From: Prevotella micans DSM 21469 = JCM 16134
GTDB lineage: Bacteria > Bacteroidota > Bacteroidia > Bacteroidales > Bacteroidaceae
Reading direction: 5' to 3'
Assembly (NCBI RefSeq): GCF_000614105.1
Contig: NZ_BAKH01000027.1
Span: forward strand, 1-35,127
DNA length: 35,127 bases
The notes beneath the pieces are model-generated. The model was not told the DNA's origin. It did no database searches and saw only the letters and a program-made list of their open reading frames with translations. Positions 8,304-15,084 of the stretch are shown in pieces. Both the position numbers and the translations under genes were made by a program. How positions within the stretch are numbered: the first letter of the stretch is position 1; every line of letters starts with the position of its first letter.

Positions 8304-8474
8304 ATGAGGAAAATCTCAAGTATTATCGTGACCATAATCTGCACTATTCTTTTCCTTGTCTATAGCCTTATAGACTACATAAACAATTATCTCGTTTTCC
8401 TACCTAACATGCCAGAAGCATATTTCTCTGAGAAAAAATGGAAAAAGAAACTTAGAAGTATTGATTATCCGTAA
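8304..8474 (+). CDS. Small membrane protein of 56 residues
   Basis: The ATG at 8304 follows AGGAAG (8289-8294) at a good distance. The product has one strong N-terminal hydrophobic helix (IIVTIICTILFLVYSLI, residues 7-23) and a basic C-terminus (KKWKKKLR). It ends just 26 bp before an inserted IS remnant. It may be an intact small protein or the N-terminus of a gene cut by the insertion; no family is recognised. Small membrane proteins of this form are common as immunity partners in polymorphic toxin loci. Confidence 0.45.
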   Translation: MRKISSIIVTIICTILFLVYSLIDYINNYLVFLPNMPEAYFSEKKWKKKLRSIDYP

Positions 8475-8500
8475 GTGAGGGAATATTTTTAAGTATTAAA

Positions 8501-8920
8501 AACGTGAGTTCGACGAATTCAGAACAATGTAAGCAGTGTATCAATCGTCCTTTGTACATTGATGCACGGCTTCTTTGGGAACAGATAATAGGCAGCAATT
8601 GCCCCGAATAAGTTGACGATGAAATTTTCTAAGCATCTATTTCTGGAGTGTTCCACCTGCGCAATGTTCTTAAGTTCATCATTCACCGTCTCTATAATGG
8701 CTCTTTTTCTGAGTAAAAGCCTGTCTGAAACACTCATTAACGCTCCTTTCATGTTACCCTTTAATTTGGTAATAAGCTGTATTCCATCAACAAAAAGCCT
8801 TTGAAAAGAGGTTCTTGCCGATGTAGCCTTTGTCAGCATAACTTCTACCTTTGACATCGTAGAATCACGATGATACCTCCACTAAATTTATAGACACTTA
8901 TAATTCGTCGAATTCACGTT
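8501..8920 (-). mobile_element. Internally deleted IS982-type element with both terminal inverted repeats
   Basis: The ends are 19-bp inverted repeats: AACGTGAGTTCGACGAATT (8501-8519), and its complement with one mismatch at 8902-8920. The roughly 420-bp interior holds only the C-terminal part of an IS982-family transposase. Full elements of this family are about 1 kb, so the middle and 5' part of the gene are lost. The element could only move with a transposase supplied elsewhere. I see no clear target-site duplication. Confidence 0.8.
8519..8880 (-). pseudogene. IS982-family transposase, C-terminal remnant
   Basis: The segment LRKRAIIETVNDELKNIAQ followed by VEHSRNRCLENFIVNLFGA is the hallmark C-terminal block of IS982 DDE transposases, with the last catalytic glutamate in the ETVNDELKN helix. 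Upstream, a different frame carries SYADKGYIGKNLF, which normally runs straight into RLFVDGIQLITK. The two join if one T is removed from a T-run near 8805-8810. The gene therefore has both a frameshift and a large 5' deletion and cannot make an active enzyme. Confidence 0.8.
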
Positions 8921-8999
8921 AACTACAATAGAGGTAATTCAGTGAAAGAAAAAGGATTAGAATGGAGTTATGGGATGGAGTTTTCATTACTACCCCCAA

Positions 9000-9863
9000 C
9001 TACATACTTCTTAGATTGAATAAGCGTTTTACCACATCACCCAGTTCTTCTGTAAAGCAGGTGAAGTTAAATACATTCTCCTGCATCAATTGCGGATAGT
9101 CGCGGTTAAAGCGCACGAGTGAGATATTTGAATTACTTGCAGCCATTTGCTCAAAGGGGAAACGAATGATGGATGGCGTGTTGAAACCGACACCAAACTC
9201 AAGTAAAAGAAGTTTATGTCCCCATGCCTTTCCTACAAACTCATGATATGCTTCTTTTTGGCGGTGCCATCGTTCATCCTCAACAAAAGTATCATCACAG
9301 CGCAGGTTGGGACTCATCAGTTCTCCTGTAAGAGGGTGATGAGGGATCAGTTCTGTGGGAACTCTACAGTCTATGGTTGCTGCTAAGGCCTGCTTTACCC
9401 AAGATTCATTATAGACAAGCGTCTTCGTACTTCCGTTTCTTGCCTGCAAATAGGCATAGTCTCCTTGTGTCGCAAATATCTTTTCCTTTGCAAATCCAGA
9501 TTTTTCAAACTGTGCATCAACATTTGTTGTTATCACGAAATACTCTTTTCCCTTGATAAGTTGCAGAATGTTATGATACAGTTCCGTTCCACCCGTACGA
9601 AAACGGGAGAACCAGATGTGCTTTGCCCAATATGCCCATCGTTCTTCTTCGGTCTTGAACGGATAAAAGGATGAGGAATAAAGATCAGTGATGCCATATC
9701 GGTCTATCCAAGGTTGAAATTCCCTTTCAAATTCCTTTCCGGCGTAATCCAATCCAGCCGCAGCCGACAGGCCTGCCCCTGCTCCAATCAATATATAATC
9801 AGCATCGGCAATAAGCCTGCCTACATGGGCTATTCTTTCAGATAAGCTGTTGGTAAATGTCAT
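9000..9863 (-). CDS. Class M sirtuin (SirTM), candidate protein ADP-ribosyltransferase
   Basis: A 287-residue NAD-dependent sirtuin-fold protein without the zinc-ribbon cysteines of deacetylase sirtuins. The NAD loop reads GAGAGLSAAAG (27-37). TTNVD (112-116) replaces the usual TQNID, and ATQGD (131-135) puts glutamine Q133 where deacetylases have the catalytic histidine. These are the marks of SirTM, shown in Staphylococcus and Streptococcus to ADP-ribosylate a lipoylated GcvH-like protein. The start lies inside the 3' end of the macrodomain gene (26-bp overlap), so the pair is translationally coupled, as in known SirTM operons. No gcvH-like or lipoate-ligase gene lies in this operon, so the target here is open. 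Confidence 0.9.
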   Translation of the reverse strand: MTFTNSLSERIAHVGRLIADADYILIGAGAGLSAAAGLDYAGKEFEREFQPWIDRYGITDLYSSSFYPFKTEEERWAYWAKHIWFSRFRTGGTELYHNILQLIKGKEYFVITTNVDAQFEKSGFAKEKIFATQGDYAYLQARNGSTKTLVYNESWVKQALAATIDCRVPTELIPHHPLTGELMSPNLRCDDTFVEDERWHRQKEAYHEFVGKAWGHKLLLLEFGVGFNTPSIIRFPFEQMAASNSNISLVRFNRDYPQLMQENVFNFTCFTEELGDVVKRLFNLRSM

Positions 9864-10584
9864 AATCAGTATCGGTGAAAACGTTGAATACGATAGTCTT
9901 TATGTGTTTCCTTGAAAATTTCTTTATGGTTTTTACGGCTATCTCCGCTGCCAATTTCTGTGGAAAACGAAATACTCCCGTTGAAATACAGCAGAAAGCA
10001 ATACTCTTCAATCCATGCTCTTCGGCTATCCGAAGACAGGAACGATAGCAGGAAGCGAGCTGTTCCTCTTGTTCTTTTGTTGGTATACCATTGGGAATAA
10101 TCGGACCAACGGTGTGAATGACATACCGTGCGGGGAGATTAAAGCCTGGCGTTATCTTGGCCTGTCCGGTAGGTTCTTCATGTCCCTGCGTCTGCATCAT
10201 CTCATTACAGGCACAGCGCAATTGTATGCCGGCAGCAGAGTGAATAGCATTGTCAATACATGAATGAAGAGGAATGAAACAGCCAAGCATCTGACTGTTT
10301 GCTGCATTGACGATGGCATCTACTTTGAGTCGGGTTATATCCCCTTTCCATAGTTGTATGCCTTCCTCAGCTATTTCAACGATTCCTTTCTCTTCACGCT
10401 GCCTGCTTAGCTCTTCGTCTTGCGCATGGAGCAATTCGCTGGATGGCAGAGACGGTTGCCATACGTTCATCAAAGCCCTCATCAGCTGTTGTTTAAGTGG
10501 AAGGGTTCTCGGAATATCTATTTGTTCTCCCGTTTCCTTCAATAGTATTTTAAGTGCATGGTCTATATTCTCTAGTCTATCCAT
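9838..10584 (-). CDS. Zinc-containing macrodomain, candidate protein ADP-ribosylhydrolase
   Basis: A 248-residue protein with a helical N-terminal extension (about 1-70) and a macrodomain. ADP-ribose contacts are GDI (81-83), NAAN (93-96) and STGVFRFP (201-208). The segment GCFIPLHSC carries C102, H107 and C109, the zinc-ligand pattern of the Zn-macro class that reverses SirTM modification. Its 3' end overlaps the sirtuin start. It lies 7 bp downstream of the flavin-fold gene, so four genes form one transcript in the order SnoaL-like, PNPOx-like, macrodomain, sirtuin. Confidence 0.9.
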   Translation of the reverse strand: MDRLENIDHALKILLKETGEQIDIPRTLPLKQQLMRALMNVWQPSLPSSELLHAQDEELSRQREEKGIVEIAEEGIQLWKGDITRLKVDAIVNAANSQMLGCFIPLHSCIDNAIHSAAGIQLRCACNEMMQTQGHEEPTGQAKITPGFNLPARYVIHTVGPIIPNGIPTKEQEEQLASCYRSCLRIAEEHGLKSIAFCCISTGVFRFPQKLAAEIAVKTIKKFSRKHIKTIVFNVFTDTDYDIYQQLI

Positions 10585-10591
10585 TTATGTT

Positions 10592-11041
10592 TTATTTCTT
10601 TGTAAACCGCTCTCCAACAAATCCTGCGCCTTCTGTTCCTTCCAAAAGATTGAAATGACGGAAGACCGGAGGAGTAGGTCGAAGGTCATAATAATCCATT
10701 TCCTCTATATTGAAAGAGAAGTAAGCCAGTTTGTCGTAACCGCTGTAAAGCCGCTGCAGAACAGGATTATGCTCGTAAATCCAACGCTTACATTCATCGT
10801 CTACATTGAAATTGGCTTTCCCTGCGCAACGCACCGAAACCTGTCCGTGCATGGCGAGAATCTCTATGTGCGGATTCTGTTTCAACTGTTGGTAAACGGC
10901 TTTTTGCGATGATGTGGCAAAGTAAAGCGTAGTTGTTTCTTGCCGCATAATCTGAAAGATACGTATTTTGGGCAGGTTGCCCTCGCTCGTGGCGAGGGCA
11001 ACTTCCTTATGCAGACTTAAAAAGTGGAGTGCTATTTGCAT
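10592..11041 (-). CDS. Pyridoxamine 5'-phosphate oxidase-like split-barrel protein
   Basis: A 149-residue protein with the FMN-binding split-barrel pattern: a VALATSEGNLPKIRIF strand near the start, then TTLYFATSSQKAVYQQLKQN, then an EILAMHGQVSVRCAG strand. This family includes flavin reductases, F420 or heme binders and general stress proteins; true PdxH enzymes are longer and carry other motifs. It ends 7 bp before the macrodomain gene begins and starts 8 bp after the SnoaL-like gene. A redox role beside a NAD-using sirtuin is plausible. The cofactor and substrate cannot be told from sequence. Confidence 0.85.
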   Translation of the reverse strand: MQIALHFLSLHKEVALATSEGNLPKIRIFQIMRQETTTLYFATSSQKAVYQQLKQNPHIEILAMHGQVSVRCAGKANFNVDDECKRWIYEHNPVLQRLYSGYDKLAYFSFNIEEMDYYDLRPTPPVFRHFNLLEGTEGAGFVGERFTKK

Positions 11042-11049
11042 GGCGTAGC

Positions 11050-11862
11050 TTAATTCAGTCCATTAAACTTTCCATTCTGATGCTTCCATTCGCTTTCAGG
11101 CGCAATGGTTTCCATTACATCCCAATGTTCGGCTATCTTTCCATCCTCCACACGGAACAAATCATAATAGCTGGTGGGCTTACCTGCAAATGCTCCCTCA
11201 CTGACAGCAAGAACGAAATTACCGCAACCAAGAACCTTGTGCAACCTGAAATACTCCATCTTGATGTTCTGCTTTGCCAATGTTTCCAATGCACTGCCAA
11301 GTCCGTCCAGTCCGTCTGCAATAGATATATTGTGCTGGATGTAGCTGTTCCCGTTGAAGTAAGAAGTAAGACGCTCTGGGTGCTCACCTTTCAGTACGTC
11401 AATGACAAAGTTCTTCACCAACGCCTTGTTCTCTTCTGTCTTGTCGAAGTCTGCAAACTCTGTTGTACCATCAAATGGAGTATGGCCAGAGGGATTCTTA
11501 CTACCATCATAAGGCATGAGGTTGTCCCAATGTTCCACAATCTTTCCATCTTCAAAACGGAAGATGTCAAAACCTGCTTTTGGACCATAGAAGTTGTAAT
11601 CAGTCTGCGCAACAACAAAGTCGCCATCACCAAAGGCACGTACAGTATTCACCCTTGCCTTCTCCGGGTAGTCTGCCAACCCTGCCAAAGCTACTCCGAA
11701 ACCTGCCAGACCATCGCCCACGGTCAGGTTATGCTGTTTGTAGTTATCTGCGTCTACATATCCCACAGCAACCGTGTCGCCAGTTTCGATTGCTTTAAGG
11801 AGTGCTACTACCTTCTGAACATTCTCGTTCTCTGCCATAAATGTTTTCTTTTCCATTGTCAT
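11050..11862 (-). CDS. Tandem SnoaL-like / NTF2-fold protein
   Basis: A 270-residue soluble protein made of two related NTF2-like domains, about residues 14-125 and 145-260. Each repeats the pattern YKQHNLTVGDG or YIQHNISIADG, and each ends with FRFEDGKIVEHWD or FRVEDGKIAEHWD. Single-domain relatives are polyketide cyclase-like or stress-associated proteins that bind small hydrophobic ligands. It is the first gene of the sirtuin operon and is divergent from the hxlR-type regulator, an arrangement typical of electrophile- or oxidant-responsive genes. An alternative start is the ATG two codons downstream. Confidence 0.85.
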   Translation of the reverse strand: MTMEKKTFMAENENVQKVVALLKAIETGDTVAVGYVDADNYKQHNLTVGDGLAGFGVALAGLADYPEKARVNTVRAFGDGDFVVAQTDYNFYGPKAGFDIFRFEDGKIVEHWDNLMPYDGSKNPSGHTPFDGTTEFADFDKTEENKALVKNFVIDVLKGEHPERLTSYFNGNSYIQHNISIADGLDGLGSALETLAKQNIKMEYFRLHKVLGCGNFVLAVSEGAFAGKPTSYYDLFRVEDGKIAEHWDVMETIAPESEWKHQNGKFNGLN

Positions 11863-11902
11863 TTATATTTTAAATTATTGTTTGTTATTACTTTTGACGA
11901 TG

Positions 11903-11933
11903 CGAAGTTAGCACAAACAATCACTGCTTACAA
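11903..11933 (-). promoter_or_regulatory. Likely promoter of the SnoaL/PNPOx/macrodomain/sirtuin operon
   Basis: Reading the minus strand, TAACTTCG (11910 to 11903) matches TAnnTTTG at seven of eight positions, and a TTG (11933 to 11931) lies 20 bp upstream. The leader to the ATG is about 40 nt. The divergent hxlR promoter is about 120 bp away, so one operator could serve both. Confidence 0.4.
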
Positions 11934-12053
11934 GAAGGCACAAAATGGTGATATACTTACCAAAAAGTAGGAAATAGTAATATATGGAAACTTTCTGAAA
12001 ACGGCATTAATAAATATTAAGTTATGAAGAATACGTAACTGGCATTCTTTTCA

Positions 12054-12061
12054 TACCTTTG
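12054..12061 (+). promoter_or_regulatory. -7 box ahead of the hxlR-type gene
   Basis: TACCTTTG is a perfect TAnnTTTG box. No good -33 box is visible at 19-21 bp upstream, as is usual for an activator-dependent or weak promoter. It also covers the upstream TTG start codon, which supports starting the gene at the ATG at 12083. Confidence 0.35.
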
Positions 12062-12082
12062 TTTGGTAAAGACATTGAAGCA

Positions 12083-12442
12083 ATGACAAACAAAAATGTT
12101 GACCCTGCTTATTTAGCCTGCCCAATCCGACAAGTCATCAGCCGCTTTGGTGACAAATGGTCGATGCTTGTCCTCTATTCGCTTCATAACAGTGAGACTG
12201 GCGTGTTACGTTTTAGCGAGTTGCATAAGCACATGACCGATTGCTCGCAGAAAATGCTTTCTTCAACGTTGAAGAATTTAGAACAATATAACTTAATACA
12301 TCGCGAGGTTTATCCTGTCGTTCCGCCACGTGTGGAATACTCCCTCACAGACACGGGCAAGTCGCTCATGCCTGCCATCAGTTCCCTTATAGACTGGGCA
12401 AACCTACACTTTGATGATGTCGTTACAAAGCAAATCTTATAA
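12083..12442 (+). CDS. HxlR-family winged-helix transcriptional regulator
   Basis: A 119-residue DNA-binding protein. It has the family entry cysteine in ACPIRQVISRFGDKWSMLVL, the helix-turn-helix RFSELHKHM, the recognition segment TDCSQKMLSSTLKNLEQ, and the wing VPPRVEYSLTDTG. HxlR proteins often sense electrophiles or oxidants through that N-terminal cysteine. It is divergent from the sirtuin operon and is the obvious local regulator. I start at the ATG at 12083; the TTG at 12059 would add eight residues but overlaps the -7 box. Confidence 0.9.
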   Translation: MTNKNVDPAYLACPIRQVISRFGDKWSMLVLYSLHNSETGVLRFSELHKHMTDCSQKMLSSTLKNLEQYNLIHREVYPVVPPRVEYSLTDTGKSLMPAISSLIDWANLHFDDVVTKQIL

Positions 12443-12586
12443 GAGAAATCCAGAAGCACATAGGAATGATTCTACATTGAAGCTCACCTCAATTCATACA
12501 TCAATATTCTTATTTTCCCTATTCTGTATTACTTCTCAATGCTCTTATATTTATCCAACAACCTTTCCAAATCCAAAGCCTTATAG
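12443..12586. other. Short AT-rich gap without a supported gene
   Basis: An open frame crosses here (12411-12650) but overlaps the hxlR coding end, lacks family features and is low-complexity. The DUF6680 reading frame is closed by a TAG at 12584-12586. It probably marks where the DUF6680 gene lost its 5' end. Confidence 0.4.
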
Positions 12587-12922
12587 AGTATCTTCCCTGA
12601 ATACCAAGATAGAAAAGCCAAGAAAGATGCTCAATTACGACTTTTTCTAACGTTAATGGCTGACAGAAAATCTAATCCAATAACAAAAGAATGGGTGGAT
12701 GCTCTAAATACTATTGATGTCGTCTTTCAAGATAATAATAAAGTAAGACATGCTTGGAGAGAGTATCTTGATAGCCTGAATGACAAATCGCCACATTTTG
12801 AGAGTAGCAATTCGTTTCGACTTGATTTGCTTTCTGAGATGGCAATGGCTCTTGGGTATAAAAACCTGAAGCAGACCGAAATTGACCGTTTTTATTCTCC
12901 AAAATATTTTGTTCCCAAATGA
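12587..12922 (+). pseudogene. DUF6680-like protein, truncated at the 5' end
   Basis: The frame reads QDRKAKKDAQLRLFLTLMA, then RKSNPITKEWVDALNTIDV, then NNKVRHAWREYLDSL, then DLLSEMAMALGYK and IDRFYSP, the conserved core of DUF6680-type proteins. Relatives begin with a membrane helix that is missing here, since a TAG lies at 12584-12586. The ATG at 12656 is internal to the conserved core, so an 88-residue product from it would be a fragment. The C-terminus also looks short and ends at a 4-bp overlap with the next gene. The family assignment is from memory of its motif pattern. Confidence 0.55.
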
Positions 12923-13446
12923 GCCGTCAAGAAATTCTTTTCCAAGAAAACTTACGTGTTTTAATGCATTCCAAAAATTGTGCTGAAGGTTTTTCTGAGG
13001 AAGAAAGTGAGGATAAATTGCCATTCAACTTCACTTCTGTCCCATCCACATGGGAACTCTGTTTCAACAAAGATTGCACGCACAAGGACACTTGCATGCA
13101 CTATTTTGCCGGTCAGCATCTGCCTGCCGACAAGATGATGGGCTTTGCCATCTATCCCAATACCTTGCAGAACGAGAAGTACCGGTTCTACATAGAAAAG
13201 CGGATGATACGCGCAACGTGGGGATTTCGCAAACTGTTTCTCAACGTAAAGCACGTGGACGACACACCGATACGCAGAGAAATCCAGCAATACCTCAGTA
13301 GTCGCCCCACCTACTACCGTTACATGAACGGACAGCTCACCCTAACACCCAAGCAGCAAAAGGGTATTATAAATATCTTCCGCTCATATGGCTATACCGA
13401 AGAATTGGACTTCGATAACTACATCGACCGTTACTCATATGAATAA
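12919..13446 (+). CDS. DUF6078-like cysteine-containing protein
   Basis: A 175-residue soluble protein. The cysteine cluster CFNKDCTHKDTCMHY (about residues 49-63) could bind metal. It is followed by ATWGFRKLFLNV, RREIQQYLSSR, a TPKQQKGIINIFRSYGY segment and an ELDFDNYIDRYSYE tail. This pattern fits a Bacteroidetes-specific family annotated as DUF6078, of unknown function and often multicopy near mobile or surface-locus genes. The start overlaps the preceding stop (ATGA). It ends 4 bp before the hairpin array. Confidence 0.7.
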   Translation: MSRQEILFQENLRVLMHSKNCAEGFSEEESEDKLPFNFTSVPSTWELCFNKDCTHKDTCMHYFAGQHLPADKMMGFAIYPNTLQNEKYRFYIEKRMIRATWGFRKLFLNVKHVDDTPIRREIQQYLSSRPTYYRYMNGQLTLTPKQQKGIINIFRSYGYTEELDFDNYIDRYSYE

Positions 13447-13450
13447 AATA

Positions 13451-13568
13451 GAGTCTCAGAAAAATTCCAAGCATTGGAACGCACAGTTTCATCCTATGAA
13501 ACGCATGATTCCATCCTATGAAACCTACAGTTTCATCCTATGGAACGCACCGTTTCAGTGCTTGAAAC
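13451..13568 (+). repeat. Array of five hairpins with a 22-bp period
   Basis: Five 17-bp hairpins start at 13464, 13486, 13508, 13530 and 13552, exactly 22 bp apart, each separated by a 5-bp linker of the form GCAYR or CTACA. The consensus is GTTTCA-N5-TGAAAC. The first reads TTCCAA-GCA-TTGGAA, where the 42-bp repeats elsewhere in the window have TTTCAA-GCT-TTGAAA: both arms changed together, so pairing is kept. The array starts with the same GAGTCTCA lead-in as those repeats and lies directly after the DUF6078 stop. Confidence 0.8.
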
Positions 13569-13603
13569 TCTACGGATGCCAGTATTTGACAAATCACTCA
13601 CTT

Positions 13604-14657
13604 ATCAGTGATAAACGCATAGCAAGTAAGTTCGGTATGGGCAAGTTCAACAACGTCTATGGCATCAGTGGCAATAATGTCACGGCCGGTCAGAAAGACT
13701 ATGCCGCCCGTATGCTGGAAATAGAGAAACAGCGCGAGGAGTATTATAAATCGCTCGGTACACCTCCGGGTGTTCCTACGATGAAGGGCGCAACGGCAGA
13801 TCCTGACAACACCCACCGTGGTTATAACGACATTATTGGGGATTTGGGCGACCATTCCGTGCCTGAAGGTTGGGTGCAGCGACCGAAGATAAATACCACA
13901 CCGGGTACACCTCCGGGGCCACCCATCCAATGGGGAGCACCCGAAGACCCCGACAATGCGCAGCCGGGTTATGGTTATGTCCCTGCTGACACAACCAACA
14001 TCGAGGATATCTTCTTCTACCATAGTGACCATCTCGGCAGTACATCTTATATTACCGATGCCAAGGCCAACATCACCCAGTTTGATGTTTACCTACCGTA
14101 TGGCGAACTCCTTGTGGATGAACATACATCTTCAGAGGATATACCGTATAAGTTCAATGGTAAGGAATTCGACCAAGAGACGGGATTATACTATTACGGA
14201 GCGAGTTATATGAATCCTATTGCAAATATTTGGTATGGAGTAGACCCATTGGCAGAGAAATATATTCAGACCAGTGTTTATATATATGGTGGTGGAAATC
14301 CTATTAGAATAATTGACCCAAATGGAATGGGATGGGTTGAAACCGAAGACAAGAAAGCTTATTGGGATGAAAGGGTTAATTCTGCTGAGGAGTGTAAACG
14401 CATATGGAAACTTCATTATGTATGAGAACCTAAACAAAAATGATTTAAATTCATTTGATAGTTATAGAGGGCTCGAGATATTAAATGGCTTATCTGTAGG
14501 AAATTTGGGATTTTTATATGGGACAAGTGCGGAACAGGGGAAAAATGGATATTATGAGACTAATCTATCAAGATCGTTTGGGGTGAGCCTAAATGTCAAC
14601 CCTGTACGTTTTGATTTATCAAAAGGAGGAGGACGTACATGGATACCATTTTTTTAA
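13604..14657 (+). pseudogene. RHS-repeat core remnant with C-terminal tip, frameshifted
   Basis: The frame ending at 14425 carries two proline-rich repeats (GTPPGVPTMKGATADPDN and GTPPGPPIQWGAPEDPDN) and then the RHS-associated core: FFYHSDHLGSTSYITDAKAN, LPYGELL, YKFNGKEFDQETGLYYYGAS, WYGVDPLAEKY and GGNPIRIIDPNGM. The large N-terminal beta-cage is absent, so this is only the 3' end of an RHS gene, cut off at the hairpin array. Past the core the frame stops at 14425. A second frame continues AYGNFIMYENLNKNDLNSFD to 14657 and joins if one A is removed from a triple A near 14397. That part would be the variable toxin tip; its activity is not recognisable. The open frame extends upstream to 13388 but only through the array. 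Confidence 0.75.
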
Positions 14658-14980
14658 GAAAATATGCTTTATGGCCAGTCCTTTGTGTAATTCTTTTTCT
14701 CATTTTTATTAAACAAGGGAAGTTGTCAAATCATTCGTATAATGAGGATGTTAAAAGGCAATCTTATAGTGTGAAAGTTATAAGTATAAAGAAGACACGT
14801 GAATATTATATTAGCGGTATTGACACAAATGGATATCTTATTGAATTAGTTATATCTCCAAAGTGGAATCTACGTACAGTACAAGTCGGAGATAGTGTAA
14901 TAAAAAAGGCAAATAGTTATGAGATAAGAGTTGTGACGAGACAAAAGTCTATAATATTAACCCCTGAATTGCCTTTATAA
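14639..14980 (+). CDS. Membrane-anchored small protein, candidate immunity protein for the RHS tip
   Basis: A 113-residue protein with one N-terminal membrane helix (YALWPVLCVILFLIFIK, about residues 9-25) and a short beta-rich exported domain. A strong AAGGAGGAGG Shine-Dalgarno (14623-14632), rare in this window, precedes the ATG, which overlaps the end of the RHS tip frame by 19 bp. Its place directly after a polymorphic toxin tip, with this coupling, is the usual layout of an immunity gene. No named family is recognised. Confidence 0.65.
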   Translation: MDTIFLRKYALWPVLCVILFLIFIKQGKLSNHSYNEDVKRQSYSVKVISIKKTREYYISGIDTNGYLIELVISPKWNLRTVQVGDSVIKKANSYEIRVVTRQKSIILTPELPL

Positions 14981-15018
14981 ACGTAGCAGATGTTTCTAAT
15001 CACCATTTTTCAAGTCGA

Positions 15019-15060
15019 AACGCACAGTTTCAAAGCTTGAAATTTTCTTGAGACTCGTAT
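15019..15060 (-). repeat. 42-bp repeat, right copy of an inverted pair
   Basis: An exact reverse complement of 7936-7977. It lies 24 bp beyond the antiporter stop in that gene's sense orientation. On the same strand it continues into a second, weaker hairpin unit at about 15003-15023, so this copy looks like a two-unit version of the 22-bp-period array. Confidence 0.85.
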
Positions 15061-15084
15061 TTAGGTTCTGCCAATCGCAGGGTT

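Noticed and set aside
11029..11970. A 313-codon open frame on the plus strand
   Set aside because: It is antisense to the SnoaL-like gene, whose duplicated motifs clearly mark the minus strand as coding.
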